Assembly: GCA_012861695.1 (NCBI GenBank)
Contig: JAAOOA010000060.1
Coordinates: 11,835,449 to 11,899,448, forward strand
Source of the DNA: Trematomus loennbergii
Taxonomy: Eukaryota > Chordata > Actinopteri > Perciformes > Nototheniidae
Reading direction: 5' to 3'
Length of the DNA stretch: 64,000 nt
Of the stretch, positions 1-34,277 are shown one piece after another; the stretch's first letter is position 1, and each line of letters begins with the position of its first letter. Under the pieces are notes generated by a model. That model was given only the letters and a program-made list of their open reading frames with translations, did not search any database and had not been told where the DNA came from. The position numbers and the translations under genes are program-made.

Positions 1-481
1 TGAGTTCACACTGTTTTTTTATTGAGCTTTTGGTTAGATGCCTGGAATAAAATGCGTAGGTAACATATAGATTTGTATGTTTTGTTCAATAACATAAAAT
101 ACGTCGGTTAGGTCCCCACTGGTGAATGTCTGAAGCTTCTATGGGTTTAAAAAAACGGTGGCTGCTAACAAGCGACTAAATGAAACAACTAAACATGCCA
201 AACATTAGCCGCCTTTAGCATAGCGGTGATGACATGGAGTCATGTAACCATGATGTAGTTTGTTTATAGCGTTAACGTTAGCTATTCACTTTTGGAGATT
301 GAATATATGCCAACAAAAATGGTCCTTACTCTCTGCAATATTCCATCGTCCAATGCAAAAATCATATGGCTTTTTATTGAGGGAGCCTTTGCGATGCTAA
401 CCTCCCGGTCAGCCTACAACAATGCATACTTCCTGCACCACTATAAAACAGACAACGAAACAGAGTAACATTTCCACTCAC
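1..481. other. myh11 intron, no internal feature
   Basis: Begins with the GTGAGT donor of the exon ending at 482. The exon expected next (an LDEKRRLEARIAQLEEE-like block) does not occur here, so it must lie outside the window. No repeat or RNA gene was recognised. Confidence 0.6.
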
Positions 482-22276
<21,795 letters not shown>

Positions 22277-23074
22277 CTTGGATTGAGTTGGAGGGCCAAC
22301 TGTTGGAGGAACCAAGAGATTAGATGTTAGAAAAGAGCAAACAATGAAGGAAGCAAGGACCGAAGGGAGCTGAAACGGAAGGAAGGAAGCAACAGAGGAA
22401 ATAAGGGACAAAGCAAGAAAGAAAAAGATATGAAGGGGCAATAAATTAGGCTATATTCAGAGCGTTAACATTTGATAAAAAAGGTTGTTATTGCAGTTAT
22501 GCATCAATTGAGATGACTGTATTTTAGAGAAACACTGCACAACTCAAACTGTATAACACAGCTAACTATATCTCTGCTGCTAGTTGCCCGTTTCATTTTT
22601 GGGAGTAAAAAGACAACAGTTTGTGCACAGGGTTAACTGAACACGATGAGTTTGATCTCTTAGTATGCTACAAATGCTACTAAAGTCACCTCCTGCCTAT
22701 GATTGTAACTCAAAGGGTTAACATGTTTCATCCATCGGGGACTTCCAGACTGCAGTCATTCTCACACACGTCCACCCCCTCTCAAGCCGACACGTTCACA
22801 TACGCCACAAGGGAGACGGATAAACAATTCAGCTCCCTAATTTAGATAGAAAGATTAAGTGTGGGAAGTTGATTTTGATGAACTCCGTAACAAAGAGAAG
22901 TACATTTTGTTAACAGAAATATCCTTAAACCGTAAACACTCACTGGCATTTACTCGTACTCAATTACAAGTCAGTGACTAATTGACAACATCCATGTTTT
23001 CCATGTCTTCCCCCTCCATCTCTCTCTCTCCCCCTGTCTCTCTGCCTGGAGGCTTCAGTCTCGTGCTGTGATGA

Positions 23075-23084
23075 CCATATATGG
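23075..23084. promoter_or_regulatory. Perfect CArG box (SRF site) in myh11 5' region
   Basis: CCATATATGG fits the CC(A/T)6GG consensus for serum response factor. It lies about 800 bp upstream of the first coding exon of myh11, in what must be intron 1 or promoter-proximal sequence, and 71 bp from a second CArG-like site at 23156. Smooth-muscle genes including MYH11 are classically driven by SRF/myocardin through paired CArG boxes, one of them intronic in mammals. Function here is inferred. Confidence 0.5.
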
Positions 23085-23155
23085 GCCCCTTCTCTGGAGC
23101 ACGACTCTTTTTCTGCGGACCTAAACAGCAAGGCAAGTGAACTCCCAAACAAAGC

Positions 23156-23165
23156 CCATATAGGG
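23156..23165 (-). promoter_or_regulatory. CArG-like box CCCTATATGG
   Basis: On the minus strand this reads CCCTATATGG, one base from the strict consensus and, to my knowledge, the same core as a functional CArG element of the smooth-muscle actin promoter. It pairs with the perfect box at 23075-23084. The surrounding 23.0-23.3 kb is richer in GC than its neighbourhood. Confidence 0.45.
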
Positions 23166-25248
23166 AATAGTATGTCTCTTGCTGGCCTCGTCGTTTACTT
23201 GAAAATGATAACAGCGAGGCGGAGAGCCCGAGGGGGGCCCGGGGCTTTAACATGCTTCATATGGGACGCCAGTGGCATTCATTTTTAAATGCTACAGGCA
23301 GTGTAAACTATGAACAAGTGTCTGGGACTCTGCCAAGTCTGGGAGTAATACCTGCAAATGTGCAGAAATGTACGTGAACCCAACTCCAGTCAAATATAAG
23401 TAAGAAATAAAGCATGGAAGCAATTATTTTAAATATGTCAAATTTGTTGCACTTTATGTCTTAATGTGCAACAAAACAAAGTTTGTCCTGTGAAATCCTA
23501 CATTTGATCAATATTATGATTGAATTGGATGTTTCTCCCACTACTAAGCAGGGAATGAAGTGTTTCCTGGATTACAGACTATGAGTCACTCCTGTCCACA
23601 GGTTGTTACCCCCATTTCCACCCCTCTGTACACTGACACTGGCATAAACTTTAATTGAGTGGGAACTATGTAAAAAAGCCAAGTGCCTCCTGAGAAAGCC
23701 TGTAAATGTGCCCCAGGGGTCAGCCAAACCCCAGGGAGCAGCCAAACCAAACTACCCAGAAACTACTGAAATGTATTGCGTGAATATTAACAGGCAGACA
23801 CTTCATATTTGTCAAAAACTGCAGAGCCGGCGGATAAGTCCAGTGAGCTGTGCAAACTTCTGAGGCATCAAGGAAGGGCCCAGCTGATGCTTTGATGATC
23901 AGCTATGTCTCCAGATAAAGTAAACACACTTTTCCTGACACTCCCCCCTGCGATAAAGTATGTGCAGACAATCAAGACCCTCCTCCTCGACCCCTTTAAC
24001 TCTCCTCACCACTGAGGTCTTTGTAAAGCTTTTTCATCTCTCTCTCTGTTGTGTTAACAGAGCTTAATACTCAGCCAGTGCATATTGAAGACAGCTTTCT
24101 GAAGTGGGGTCACAAGATAACCGGGTGATATAGGCTGAGGGGAAATGTAAAAGAGGATAAGAACATCACTAGGCTCTGTTTGTCAGCACTTGGTGGCATT
24201 ATTTACCATGCCGCTTTAATAACTAATGTGTTCACATTCTTAAAAGTGAATAATCCACATAAAAACCCTTATTAGCACACAATCTCACTGACCTGCTTAG
24301 ATCACTGCAAACTATCAACTCATAGCAGTATCACATTACTGTTAAGATCATCAAATCCTCAACTATTATTGTTGGCCACGATTCTCGAAAACATCACACC
24401 AAGGCTGAGAAGAGAAAATGTATACAAATCTACGCCGTGTCCAATAAAAATGACTTTATTTTAGAATCTGTCGTAAAAATGATAATAAACAAGTGGAAAT
24501 GTCACCCAGGAGACCTCTTTCTATTTGTGGGTGAAAGACGTTGACCTGCAGGGCCTGTGAATGATTTGACTCATTTCCTCTCTTGGCTATTTCACAAGCA
24601 TTCTTCCTGTTATCATCTTCCTAATAATGCATTTGTTTGATGATTAGTATTAATACAGCATAAACATAATTCAATCATAAAGACTGAACTAGACTGCTGA
24701 CACTTGGTTTGTCCCATTAGAGAAACCCTCCTCATGTAGGCGTGTGACAGTCTATTTAAATTGAAATATGGAAACCAAATAACCCTTAAACACATAACTT
24801 CCTTCTCTTTGTTTGATGCATTGATGTTAAAAACAACAAGTCACAGGTGACAGTACAAGCATTCATTGTCTTGGCATTTTATGACACTTTGACCATTTGA
24901 GCCTGAACCATCATGACCTGCTTTCTAGGAAGAAGACATTGTAATGAAGTCAAATTAGGCTAATGCTCATGTTGCTTTTAGCTGATGAACATTTAATATT
25001 AGACTGACAAAGGTATGTTTATGTGGATGTCACCAAACAACTCATTAATGTACAAAATGATGTAGAGAGCTCACTAACTTTCTAACTAACTGGCATTAAA
25101 TGAAATCACATGGTAAGGAAAGGTTTAATACACTTTCAAAACCACCACTGATAGGTTTCATTGTGTGAAAACTGTCAGCTCTCATTAGAGTGTATGCATT
25201 TTCAGCCACAACCGTTTCAGCAGTATGACAGCAGGCGACTTTAAACAA

Positions 25249-25258
25249 CCATATTTGG
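25249..25258. promoter_or_regulatory. Perfect CArG box CCATATTTGG
   Basis: Matches CC(A/T)6GG exactly, about 3 kb upstream of the first coding exon of myh11. It is a single site; chance occurrence is plausible. Confidence 0.3.
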
Positions 25259-25592
25259 AAAACAGGAAACTCCATGGTTAGAGTCGAGTGCATATCTTTT
25301 CACAGATACTCAAACCTAACTTCCCCTCCTACTGCAGAGTGGTGCAGCATAATGGACTACAGTTTTTTAACCTAGTTCACCTTCTAATACACTTATAAAT
25401 ATAGAAATGCAGCTGTTTGAATGACATGTATTAGTCTCATTGCATAATGTAGCCTACTGCAAACATGTGCTCCTGACTAAAGGTCTCACTTTTCTCAACA
25501 AGTGACACAAAAGAAGTGAAGTAAATTGCTAGGACAGCTGTCAAAAATGTAAGCTGGTAAGCTAAAGCTAACATTTTTCAAATAGTAATACC

Positions 25593-25700
25593 CAGTGGTG
25601 GAAAAGGTACTCGAATATTATACTTAAGTAAAAGTAATAATTGTAAAAAATGTACTTAAGTACAGTACTTGAGTAAATGTACTTAGTTACTTCCCACAAC
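25593..25700. mobile_element. Fragment of CAGTGGTGGAAA hAT-type repeat
   Basis: The sequence begins CAGTGGTGGAAAAGGTACTC and continues with repeated TACTTAAGTA and AAAGTA motifs, the same family as the element at 18826. No matching right terminus with a target duplication was found, so only one end is claimed. Related AGGACTTTTACTTG sequence near 26568 may be part of a decayed internal or right portion. Confidence 0.55.
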
Positions 25701-26605
25701 TGTTAATAACAGTATTGGAACATTAAGTGACAAGAAAATGAAGTGTTCCAGCAATGTTCAATGTAGCCTACTCATTTATAATTTTGACACATACAGGAGA
25801 ACACCTGGAACGAATGCATCTTTCTTAAACAACGTTAAAGTTAAAAAGGTGTGAGAGGGATGAGGTTTGACAAGTGTGCACTGCAGCATCACTGATCATT
25901 GTACGACACGCTACACAAACGTATATACTTACATGAGTGAAGAAATGTGTGTTGAGGGGAGCTTTGGGTTTGGAAAGTTAGGGTCTGGAGCGGCCGGCGT
26001 CGACGAGGTACTCCAAAAACGAACAGTCCAAATGACCCCCGTCAAATTCAGAGTCGTGCCATTTAAACAGCGCACTGTTTTACGAGGGTGGAGCTGCACG
26101 AGCTGGACCTCCTCCTCCTCCATCATCTTACAGCAGGCAGCATCCGCGAGCAGGGCAGGAGGCAAGGACATGCGCACTGCAGACATGCATGTGCAGATAT
26201 GCAGAGGAAGGTATGTTGTGAATTGAAATGAAAATACAAAATAAAAACTTGATATAATTAAAAGGTAAACTAAGTAACCTATCTATTATCACTGCTCTTA
26301 GTTGACTAGCTCTGGCACAAATACTTTACATTTTTCATTGCGGTTTTGTTAAGTATTAGCATTTATTTTTTTCACGTCAGGCTAGCAAACTTCATACTTT
26401 AAATCCAATACATTTATCTGCTATAGCTTTAGATACTTATTTCCAGATTAAGATTTGACAAAGGCTATAATAAACGGAAACAATTACATTACACTGCTAC
26501 TCACGTGTGAATGCATCAGTAAAAAACATCAAAAATATAACATATCCTAATAATATAAAATAGGACTAGGACTTTTACTTGTAATGTTGGTAAAAATGCA
26601 TAGAG

Positions 26606-26692
26606 CAGGTGTTACTTATAACACTAACGATGAGGTCCATGTGTGATGACAAAGAGGACTTCAGCCGTCGTTAGTGTTATTATTTACACCTG
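26606..26692. repeat. Inverted repeat (25-nt arms, 37-nt loop)
   Basis: The left arm 26606-26630 (CAGGTGTTACTTATAACACT...) pairs with the right arm 26668-26692 at 22 of 25 positions. It lies about 1 kb from the hAT-like fragment at 25593 in the 5' region of myh11. It may be a MITE remnant or a stem-loop. Confidence 0.6.
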
Positions 26693-27177
26693 TGCATTTA
26701 CTGTGACATGTACTTTAGTAGGCTACTATTATAATTAGTACTTTCTCCTTAGAGATGAGACATTTAAAAAAAAAAGGCAACACGTGTATATGACTGACAC
26801 ACAACAACTAGAACCCAGTGGCTGTGAGCTCCACTCCCACACCCTGTATTGTTTATAGATTATGCAATCTGCTCCCACTCCTCATAAGGCAAACTGTCCC
26901 CAGGAATCACCCTTTACTGAAAATGCTCCAGAGGAATTCCCCCCTGAACATAACTCATATTTTACAAGATGAACGTGTTTGCACAACCAACACATAACTT
27001 CCATCATCACGAACTTCACATTCCACTATCACAAACAGCCCCCCCCCCCCCGCATCCCTCCTGTCGCAGCTTCTTCCCAATGGAACTTCCTATATAAGGA
27101 CACCAATCTATTTGCTCCAATAAATCAAGCTGCTGGTTGGATAGCCCGGGGTCTGTTTTTTGCCAGAGACACACAGC

Positions 27178-27305
<128 letters not shown>

Positions 27306-27531
27306 AAACCTAATGACACACCAAAGAAGCAGCATGGAGGACCTCAGGGCTCCCTCTCTGGTCAACATCAAGGAGGCGGGATGGCGTTAAGGAAGGAAAA
27401 ACAAGGGCAGAAAGACTCAGGGAGGGACAGGGTGAGATACAAGGCAGGGGGAGGGATGAAGAGCGAGACGAGGAGGAGGAGAGAGGGAGACAAAGTAGCA
27501 GAAACACTGAACAGAGAGGGTGCAGTGTGTG

Positions 27532-27541
27532 CCATATAAGG
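27532..27541. promoter_or_regulatory. Perfect CArG box CCATATAAGG, candidate distal myh11 promoter
   Basis: Matches CC(A/T)6GG and reads CCTTATATGG in the direction of myh11 transcription. A second near-match, CTAAATATGG, lies at 27624-27633, about 90 bp upstream in that direction. Downstream is a purine/pyrimidine-biased tract and then the GT microsatellite. A transcription start was not identified. Confidence 0.35.
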
Positions 27542-30043
27542 ACAGTGGGGTCTGTATGGAATCTCGGCAGCTTTCTGTGTAACTTAGAAAGTCTAGCGCA
27601 GGCGAGCACCCCGAGCCCCAGTGACTAAATATGGTCCAGCAGCAACAGCATTGTTCACACAAACAAAGTTGTTTCTCTACCTGCAAGTAAGCTTGGTGAC
27701 ATTAACACGGTTTATGGCTTATCAATATATACTACTCTAAGGCAACAAGGGAATATGCTGTCAGTCTGACAAGACTAGATTTCTCTTGTTGTAGTGTGAA
27801 AGATGCAATTTGAGTTTCCTGCAGGGGAGACACTACAGGGGTTAGGGTAACATTTAAAAAAACAGATACTAACATTAAGTATTAAATGATTAAATATGTG
27901 CTAAAGCATACAATTCAAGAACAGAAATCTGAATTGTGAATTAAGCAAGGTTTATAGATGTTTTTATTACACAATTAAAGTGCTACTTAAATGGATCTTT
28001 CTGGCTCCGATTATGAGAAAATACAAATTCTGATAAACGGCCTCTAAAGATACATATTGTAAAATTCCTTACATTTTGCAAGACTCTATAAGGGAATATG
28101 GTACAACAGATATAACCAAACTTCCCCCATTGATTACTGACATTATACATTCATATTTTAAATTGCACGTTTTCTGAAATGTTTAAATGTGCATATGAGA
28201 CATTATCTAATGTTAACTTAGAGTAATATTTGGGGAAATCAATGTAGAAATCTAAGGATGCAAAGAGTGTGAATTCTGGATGTTTTCTTTCCACTCAACT
28301 AAAAGAAGTTCAGTTAGCAACATCACCCAAAATCCTAAAGATTGATTCGTTAACCGCTTAGAGCAGTCCCGCCCCTTAGCTTATCACGCACAATGTGTTG
28401 AAGCGCTAGCCAATAGAAGCGCTAGTTTTACATTGTGATGTCGTTATGATACATAGGTAAACAAAGGACTCCAATGAAGGCGTTTCAGGCAGGCGCGGAG
28501 AAACTCCCTTTAGAGGGAACTTTGGGATATTAGCACTTGCAGACCACATGCATGCACACAAACCGATAAAACCCACTAAGGAAAACCCCTTAAAACTAAA
28601 TAGAACCCTTTTACATGCAGTCTTTTTTCTGCATTGCACTTCACCTTATGTCAATGCTTTGCTCTGCACATATATAACAGGATGTGATGTACGTCCATGC
28701 GAGGAGAAGTATAAGGGAGGAGAGGAATGTAAAAAAGGAATTTAAGTGGAAGTACAAGGGCACCGTGTGCTGACAAAATCAGTCTCTCTTTAACTTTAGC
28801 TAGAACATTCATCCTCCCCTTGTAGTCTGAGACGGAGACTAATGTCTTCGGAGCAATAAATAAAGCTGAGAAGTCCTCAGTGACAAGGAGGAGAGGAGGT
28901 GCCGGGAGAGGATGGATTAGTTCACAGTCTGTGATTTAATGATAAGGCTAAGAATGACTCAGAATAAATCTAAATCAGAGCCGTTCTCATCTATTATATA
29001 AAACATGATTCCAAGTAAATGTAACAAATGACATCAAGCCCAATGGAACCATCCACAATATAGTTGATAGTGTATAAACGGTAGAATAAATATAGCACAA
29101 CATGTAATGTAGTTATATTATATACAGCATGTTTAATGTTCTTCCTCACCTTCATGTCCATAGATGGGCATCTATTGGAAAGAAAATATGTTTATGGATA
29201 TGTTTGACCCTCGTGGAATGCAATTGCTTTCTAATTTGAGCCCAGGGGAAAACATCAGTCCACTCTGCTACAACTGCATTAGATACTATTTACACAGCTG
29301 TCGCGTTTACACACAGCTCAATTATACAGTGGAGAGAATTGCTACCTATTATAGGGCAAACTGCCAATCCAACAATCATGTGCCATTGTTACAACTTCCT
29401 ACGCTTATATAGCCACTTTCCAAAGAACAAGCATATCTGGTGCCAATAAACTAGGCGTCTGTAGTGCCTTAAAGGGCAAATAATGTTAGCTCCAAGGAAG
29501 AGATGTAAAAAGGAAAATCACTGAAGAGTTCCCAGATGAGGCTCACTGTGACTCTCGTTTCAGCACTAAGAAGCGATGAATGACCTTTGAAAAGTCAAGA
29601 ATTCCTCTTTGTGCAGAAATTAAACAAGTTATATTTGTCTTACTTACTCGCCCCATCAGAGGAAAAATCTGCAAATCCCACTGCACATTATGACCTCATT
29701 CTTTCAATGAGCTTATTTGGGAGCTATGATCTCATCAATCAAAATCATCTAGAATCAGTATTGAGATGTGCAGATATGGTAGAGACAGCATACGTCTTAA
29801 TTTAGTAATGGATTATTCATCAGACTAAGTGTCCAACATCAGTAATCAAGCTGAGAAATAAGTGACTTGGCCTCGAACATAATCAGTTCCAGAAAAGCAG
29901 CGCTCCAAGTCGTGTGAGATAAGAACCTTAAGTTCCCTTAAATGGAGAGAGAGGATGTGAGATGCAAAGAGTATTGGCTTGTTGTTGCAGTCAGTGTTTG
30001 TGTGTCCAGCACAGGGCATAGTTTGTTGGAAGAACTACTTGGC

Positions 30044-30125
30044 CCTATTTTCATGAAACTTGGTGGAAGGGTGTAGCTTGGGTCAAAGAAGAAACAGTTT
30101 TATATTGGAATGGGGCCAAATCCAA
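30044..30125 (-). repeat. Fragment of a dispersed teleost repeat
   Basis: TTTTCATGAAACTTGGTGGA followed by AGGGTGTAGCTTGGGTCAAA is the reverse complement of a degenerate match at 53060-53140 (ACACCC, CAAGTTTGATGAAAATCGG). I recognise this as a widespread fish interspersed repeat but cannot name the family with certainty. Confidence 0.5.
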
Positions 30126-30882
30126 GGGCAGACACACATTGGTTGTCACAGATACGGCATTGGCAGAGGTGTACATATTTTTGTTGATGTAGCTTTTATG
30201 TCTCGCTGTAATCAAAGTGAGGAACCTCTTTTCTCTCCTATACAGTTCATTAATTTCAGTATTGCCCTCATTGCTATTATAGAAATTGTGAAGACTTGAC
30301 AGGCCTAATTCTTAAATTGAACCAGCAGGATTGTAGCTACATACAAATATCTTAAGAGTTTTGTAAGGCCAAGATAAAACATCTTTAAAATCCGGAGGTA
30401 TCTGACTATTACAGATAAACAAGGGTCAAGTAGCATTCGGGCATGCATGGGTTTGGCTGCTCATAGGAACACAATGAGTGCCAACACGTGAAGACAATCA
30501 CAGGAAAGTAACTGAATGTGAATTTAGAAACCTTTAACTTCCATGTGCAAGTTTTTTAGCGCCTTGATGAAAACTGCATGAAGCAAATGGTCAGAAGTAC
30601 CAACTGTACTTGATAATACATGTGTGTATACAAACAACAGAGTTTTACAATGTACAAGAGGATAAAATAATGAGTTAGTGAACTGACTTAATGTGAAAAG
30701 GACAAGCCCTTATTGATGCATAATTCCACATGCCACAGATATGAACAGACACAACAGATTACCTCTACTAAAACCTGTCTTCAGCTCTCTTTGGCCATGG
30801 TGAGGCTGCCCCCATGTGGTAGTTAATAAAATAGTACTTCCACAAATGTTTTTGACTCAAACAAGTGAATAAATACAATTTT

Positions 30883-30888
30883 TTTATT
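30883..30888 (-). terminator. Polyadenylation signal for cep20
   Basis: AATAAA on the minus strand about 390 nt past the cep20 stop codon. It is the first canonical signal after the stop and would give a 3' UTR of about 0.4 kb. Confidence 0.55.
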
Positions 30889-31273
30889 TTTGAACAATTA
30901 AAATACATTATAAAAGTATCAAACATTTGTAAAATAAAATAGAGAAAACTTCAAGGAATGTTATCTTAACTTTCAGTCCTGAATTATTGAAAAACCATGC
31001 AATAAGGACTAATGCAAGCAGACTAATGCATGCTGAAGCTATCAGTATTGCCAGATATTTTGACCTAAACCAATAAAAGGTCATGTGAGATAATCGGCAA
31101 CAAACTGCATGAAGTATTACTAAGGATTTGAGCCTTTCTTTGAACAGCATTCATAGAGTCCATGCTGTAATGCCTGTGGATTACACTCAATGAAAATGGG
31201 AGATTATCATTTAATCCTGCCAAAAGACAGTGTTGAAAGGCCTCTCAATGCGGTTTAAAAAACACTTCACCAT

Positions 31274-32967
31274 TTATGCATCAGGTCCAGTGTTGCTGGC
31301 AGAAGTCCCAGCAGGTAGAGAGGCACCTCGCAGAAACACCTTCCCAACATTATCACCGCTGTTTACAAAGTGGCTCACCAAGCCATAGAGGAGAGGTCTG
31401 GAGAGAAACATTTGAAAAAAGTAGACGATGTGTGATAAACATTTCAGGGAAAAAGACCTGATATGAAAGTGATGAAAGCCGGACAAAACCCCTTAAACTG
31501 CTGCATGTAAGCAACCCCCTGCTGAGATAATATTTCACAACACAAAATAATTATTATGTTTTTCCAAAACACTTGTTGGGACAAGAAATTATTGAAGATC
31601 TCAAGGTATTTCAAGCTAAAAGGATGAAGACTGTGATGATTTGAAGAGCTTATGTAATTATTATCCCATAACTGACCATACCCCCCCAGACTTTAGTAAA
31701 TATTTGAACTCAGTGTGTTGGACAACAGATTGTACTGCACTCACACAGACTTGGAGCTTGTATCCTCAGTGACCTTCAGCTCATTGGCCAGGAACTGTCT
31801 GTCCAAGGGAACTTCAGGTTGGCGTGACTCTGAGAAAAGAAACACTGCTGAGTTAAGGAGTAATAAGAATTTAGAAATACTTAATTGATCCCCTGGGTTG
31901 AATTGGGTTTTGTTACAGTGCAGTTTGTTACCATTAAGTCTCAAAACTGAAGCTGAAATCTGTCATCTCAGTCGACTTCAACACACAATTTGTAAAAGCT
32001 CCCGAGAAGTGATATTTTTGGCACATGTGTGTACATAGTGTGCCAGAATCATTAAGTGATATATAATCAGAGACTATTGTTCACCCACCTGCTGTCAGGA
32101 CTGAAGCAGTAGATCTGTACTTGTTGAACTCCAGGTACTCCCGGATGAGCTCGTTGATGAGCAGGTTTTCGTGGGACAACGGCGGGCAAGGCTCCCGCTG
32201 GTCGTCCAGGGCGCTGAACACCTCTGCCCGGATGCGAGCCTTCAGCTGGCCCAGCACACCCCGGGACTCCAGCGTTTCCCTCACGGCTAAAATATTCAGG
32301 TTATTTTGAAGTGATAAGTACATTGTGTGAACTGACTATCAGACAAAATGATTGGGAGCTTGCGTTGCGTTAGTATGTTCATATAATCCGCGTTTGACCA
32401 AATGGGCGGGTTTTTCTAATATATGCCGTACTCCACTCAATAATCTGCGAATATAAAGTTATTTTACTTACTGACAAATATATACACCTCTTCAAAGCTG
32501 ACTGAATATAATAAAATAAACATTAGATACCACTCTTTAATTCGGAATACTTTTGATAATTCAAACTGTCTTGGTTTCATAAATAAAATACAATTTATTC
32601 CTACTCACAGCTTCGACCAAACGTAACCTAATGGCTCGCTGGCTACTGTTAGCAAGCTGGCGAGCAGTGTGAAATGAATGAAAACCTATAATTATGTTGG
32701 ACATAGGTTGTATTTATATGTGCCGAATGAAAATGTAGATGTTAGCAGTAGATACAATGCCTCTTATCTAGTAAAAGTGTTGGATCTTTGAATGGAGACG
32801 CATACATACGAGGACGTTAACTTAGCAAACCAGTGTTACTAGCAGTTTGACTAATGTGTTTGCAGTAAAGAACTTGTGGTTTATCAATTCGAGTTGGATT
32901 TAAAAGTAGACAAAATCATAAATTATAGTGAACACTTACCACACTTCAGTTCAGTGATGGTCGCCAT
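31274..32967 (-). CDS. cep20: Centrosomal protein Cep20 (FOPNL/FOR20), LisH domain
   Basis: Coding exons: 32967-32940, 32286-32089, 31829-31745 and 31397-31274, with consensus splice sites and an unbroken frame of 144 codons plus stop. The product begins MATITELKCAVRETLESRGV, close to human CEP20 (MATVAELKAVLKDTLEKKGV). The LisH dimerisation segment HENLLINELIREYLEFNKY is strongly conserved near residues 49-67, followed by PLDRQFLANEL and PLLYG. Family members act at centriolar satellites and basal bodies in ciliogenesis. The C-terminus ends SASNTGPDA, about 30 residues shorter than the human protein, which carries a charged tail. The gene lies between myh11 and abcc6 on the same strand, as MYH11 and CEP20 do in human. 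Confidence 0.95.
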
Positions 32968-33369
32968 TGCAACAAGTGTAAACAAACGACTGTCTTCCAC
33001 TTCTTCTCATGCAATATATCTCTGCCATCTGGCGACGAAGTTGTGTAACTACAACTGACTGTTTAATTAGACCCAAAACATCACATACAATCAATCTGTA
33101 CAAACCTTATAACAAACACATTAATATAAGTGTTATATGCATTGTGATATTAAGATGTATGTTTATCTTTAAAGGTCGAGCAATCATTCTGTTTATATTC
33201 TTAAGATTATTAGAGCACAGTCACACTGAATATATGTGGATTCAGAGTCAAGCCTATCCATGGTTGCATGCATCAAATATGACCATGTTTTATTCAATTC
33301 ACTTTGGATGAACTCTGATGCAGAAGTAAGTAGAATTTGATTAATACAATACGTTAGACTCAAATAGAC

Positions 33370-33375
33370 TTTATT
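33370..33375 (-). terminator. Polyadenylation signal for abcc6
   Basis: AATAAA on the minus strand about 1.5 kb past the abcc6 stop and about 400 bp before the cep20 start codon. I saw no nearer canonical hexamer. The transcript end is therefore inferred and would include the MITE at 34278-34665. Confidence 0.45.
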
Positions 33376-34277
33376 ATTCAGCTTGATGGTACAAGACAGT
33401 ACATTAACAGTAAACGTGAAAAAAATAACAAGCTTATAAAAAGTATAAATATAATACAATCCTTGAAACCTTAAGGACACTTAATATATTTTGTCAAATG
33501 ACATAAATAAACTATAGGCTTTCTGTTATTGTCAAAACCAGTTAGACAAAAACAATAAATGCCTCTTCTTTGAAAAGTTCATTGGGTTCTTTCTTTGAAT
33601 CAAGAGTAAAGGTCAACGTGGACTATTTACACTCTGAGATGTGTGGTGAAGGCAGAGAGACAATCACACAGAGATTTATCACTATTGTTTGAAGAGAAAT
33701 TCTCTTCATTCATGGTGGTTTCCACTACCGGCGTCAGGTTAAGTCTGACCAGCAAGGTCTCTATTGACTTTCTTTATGTGTTTACTTTGACAGAAATAAA
33801 CAACAGCCACACCATAGTTGGACGATTGCTAATGTGTTGGCTCACTTCAATGTTTTCCTGTTTTTTTACCCTGACGTATAAAAGCTCCAAATTGGCCGTT
33901 TCCAGCAGAGATTTTGAAAGGCAGTGAAACCTCACTTCCCCTGGATTTTGCCAGGGTGAACCTTTGAAGGTTACTGTGTCAAAGTGTTTCCCGTTCCAGT
34001 CTCCGGGGCACAAGAAAAATATCAGTTTACAATTACAAACTTGCCTCTTTCTTGGTATACAAGGCTAAGAAAAGTGTGAGTAAACATCAACGTTTGAGCC
34101 TGAGACAACATCATAAAAATATGTCATGTCATGTGCTTTATAACACTTACAAAAATCTACAAAAATAATACAGCTCCCATTCCGACAGAGAACAAGTCTT
34201 TATGATTTGTGGTAGCTTGTAGCTCTGGGCTGAATCCTTTCATGTAAAACACGGACTCTACTACTATATATACAATA

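Noticed and set aside
25867..26226. GC-richer block with frames on both strands, considered as a first exon or small gene.
   Set aside because: No splice donor or homology could be tied to myh11 or any other gene; left as unassigned.
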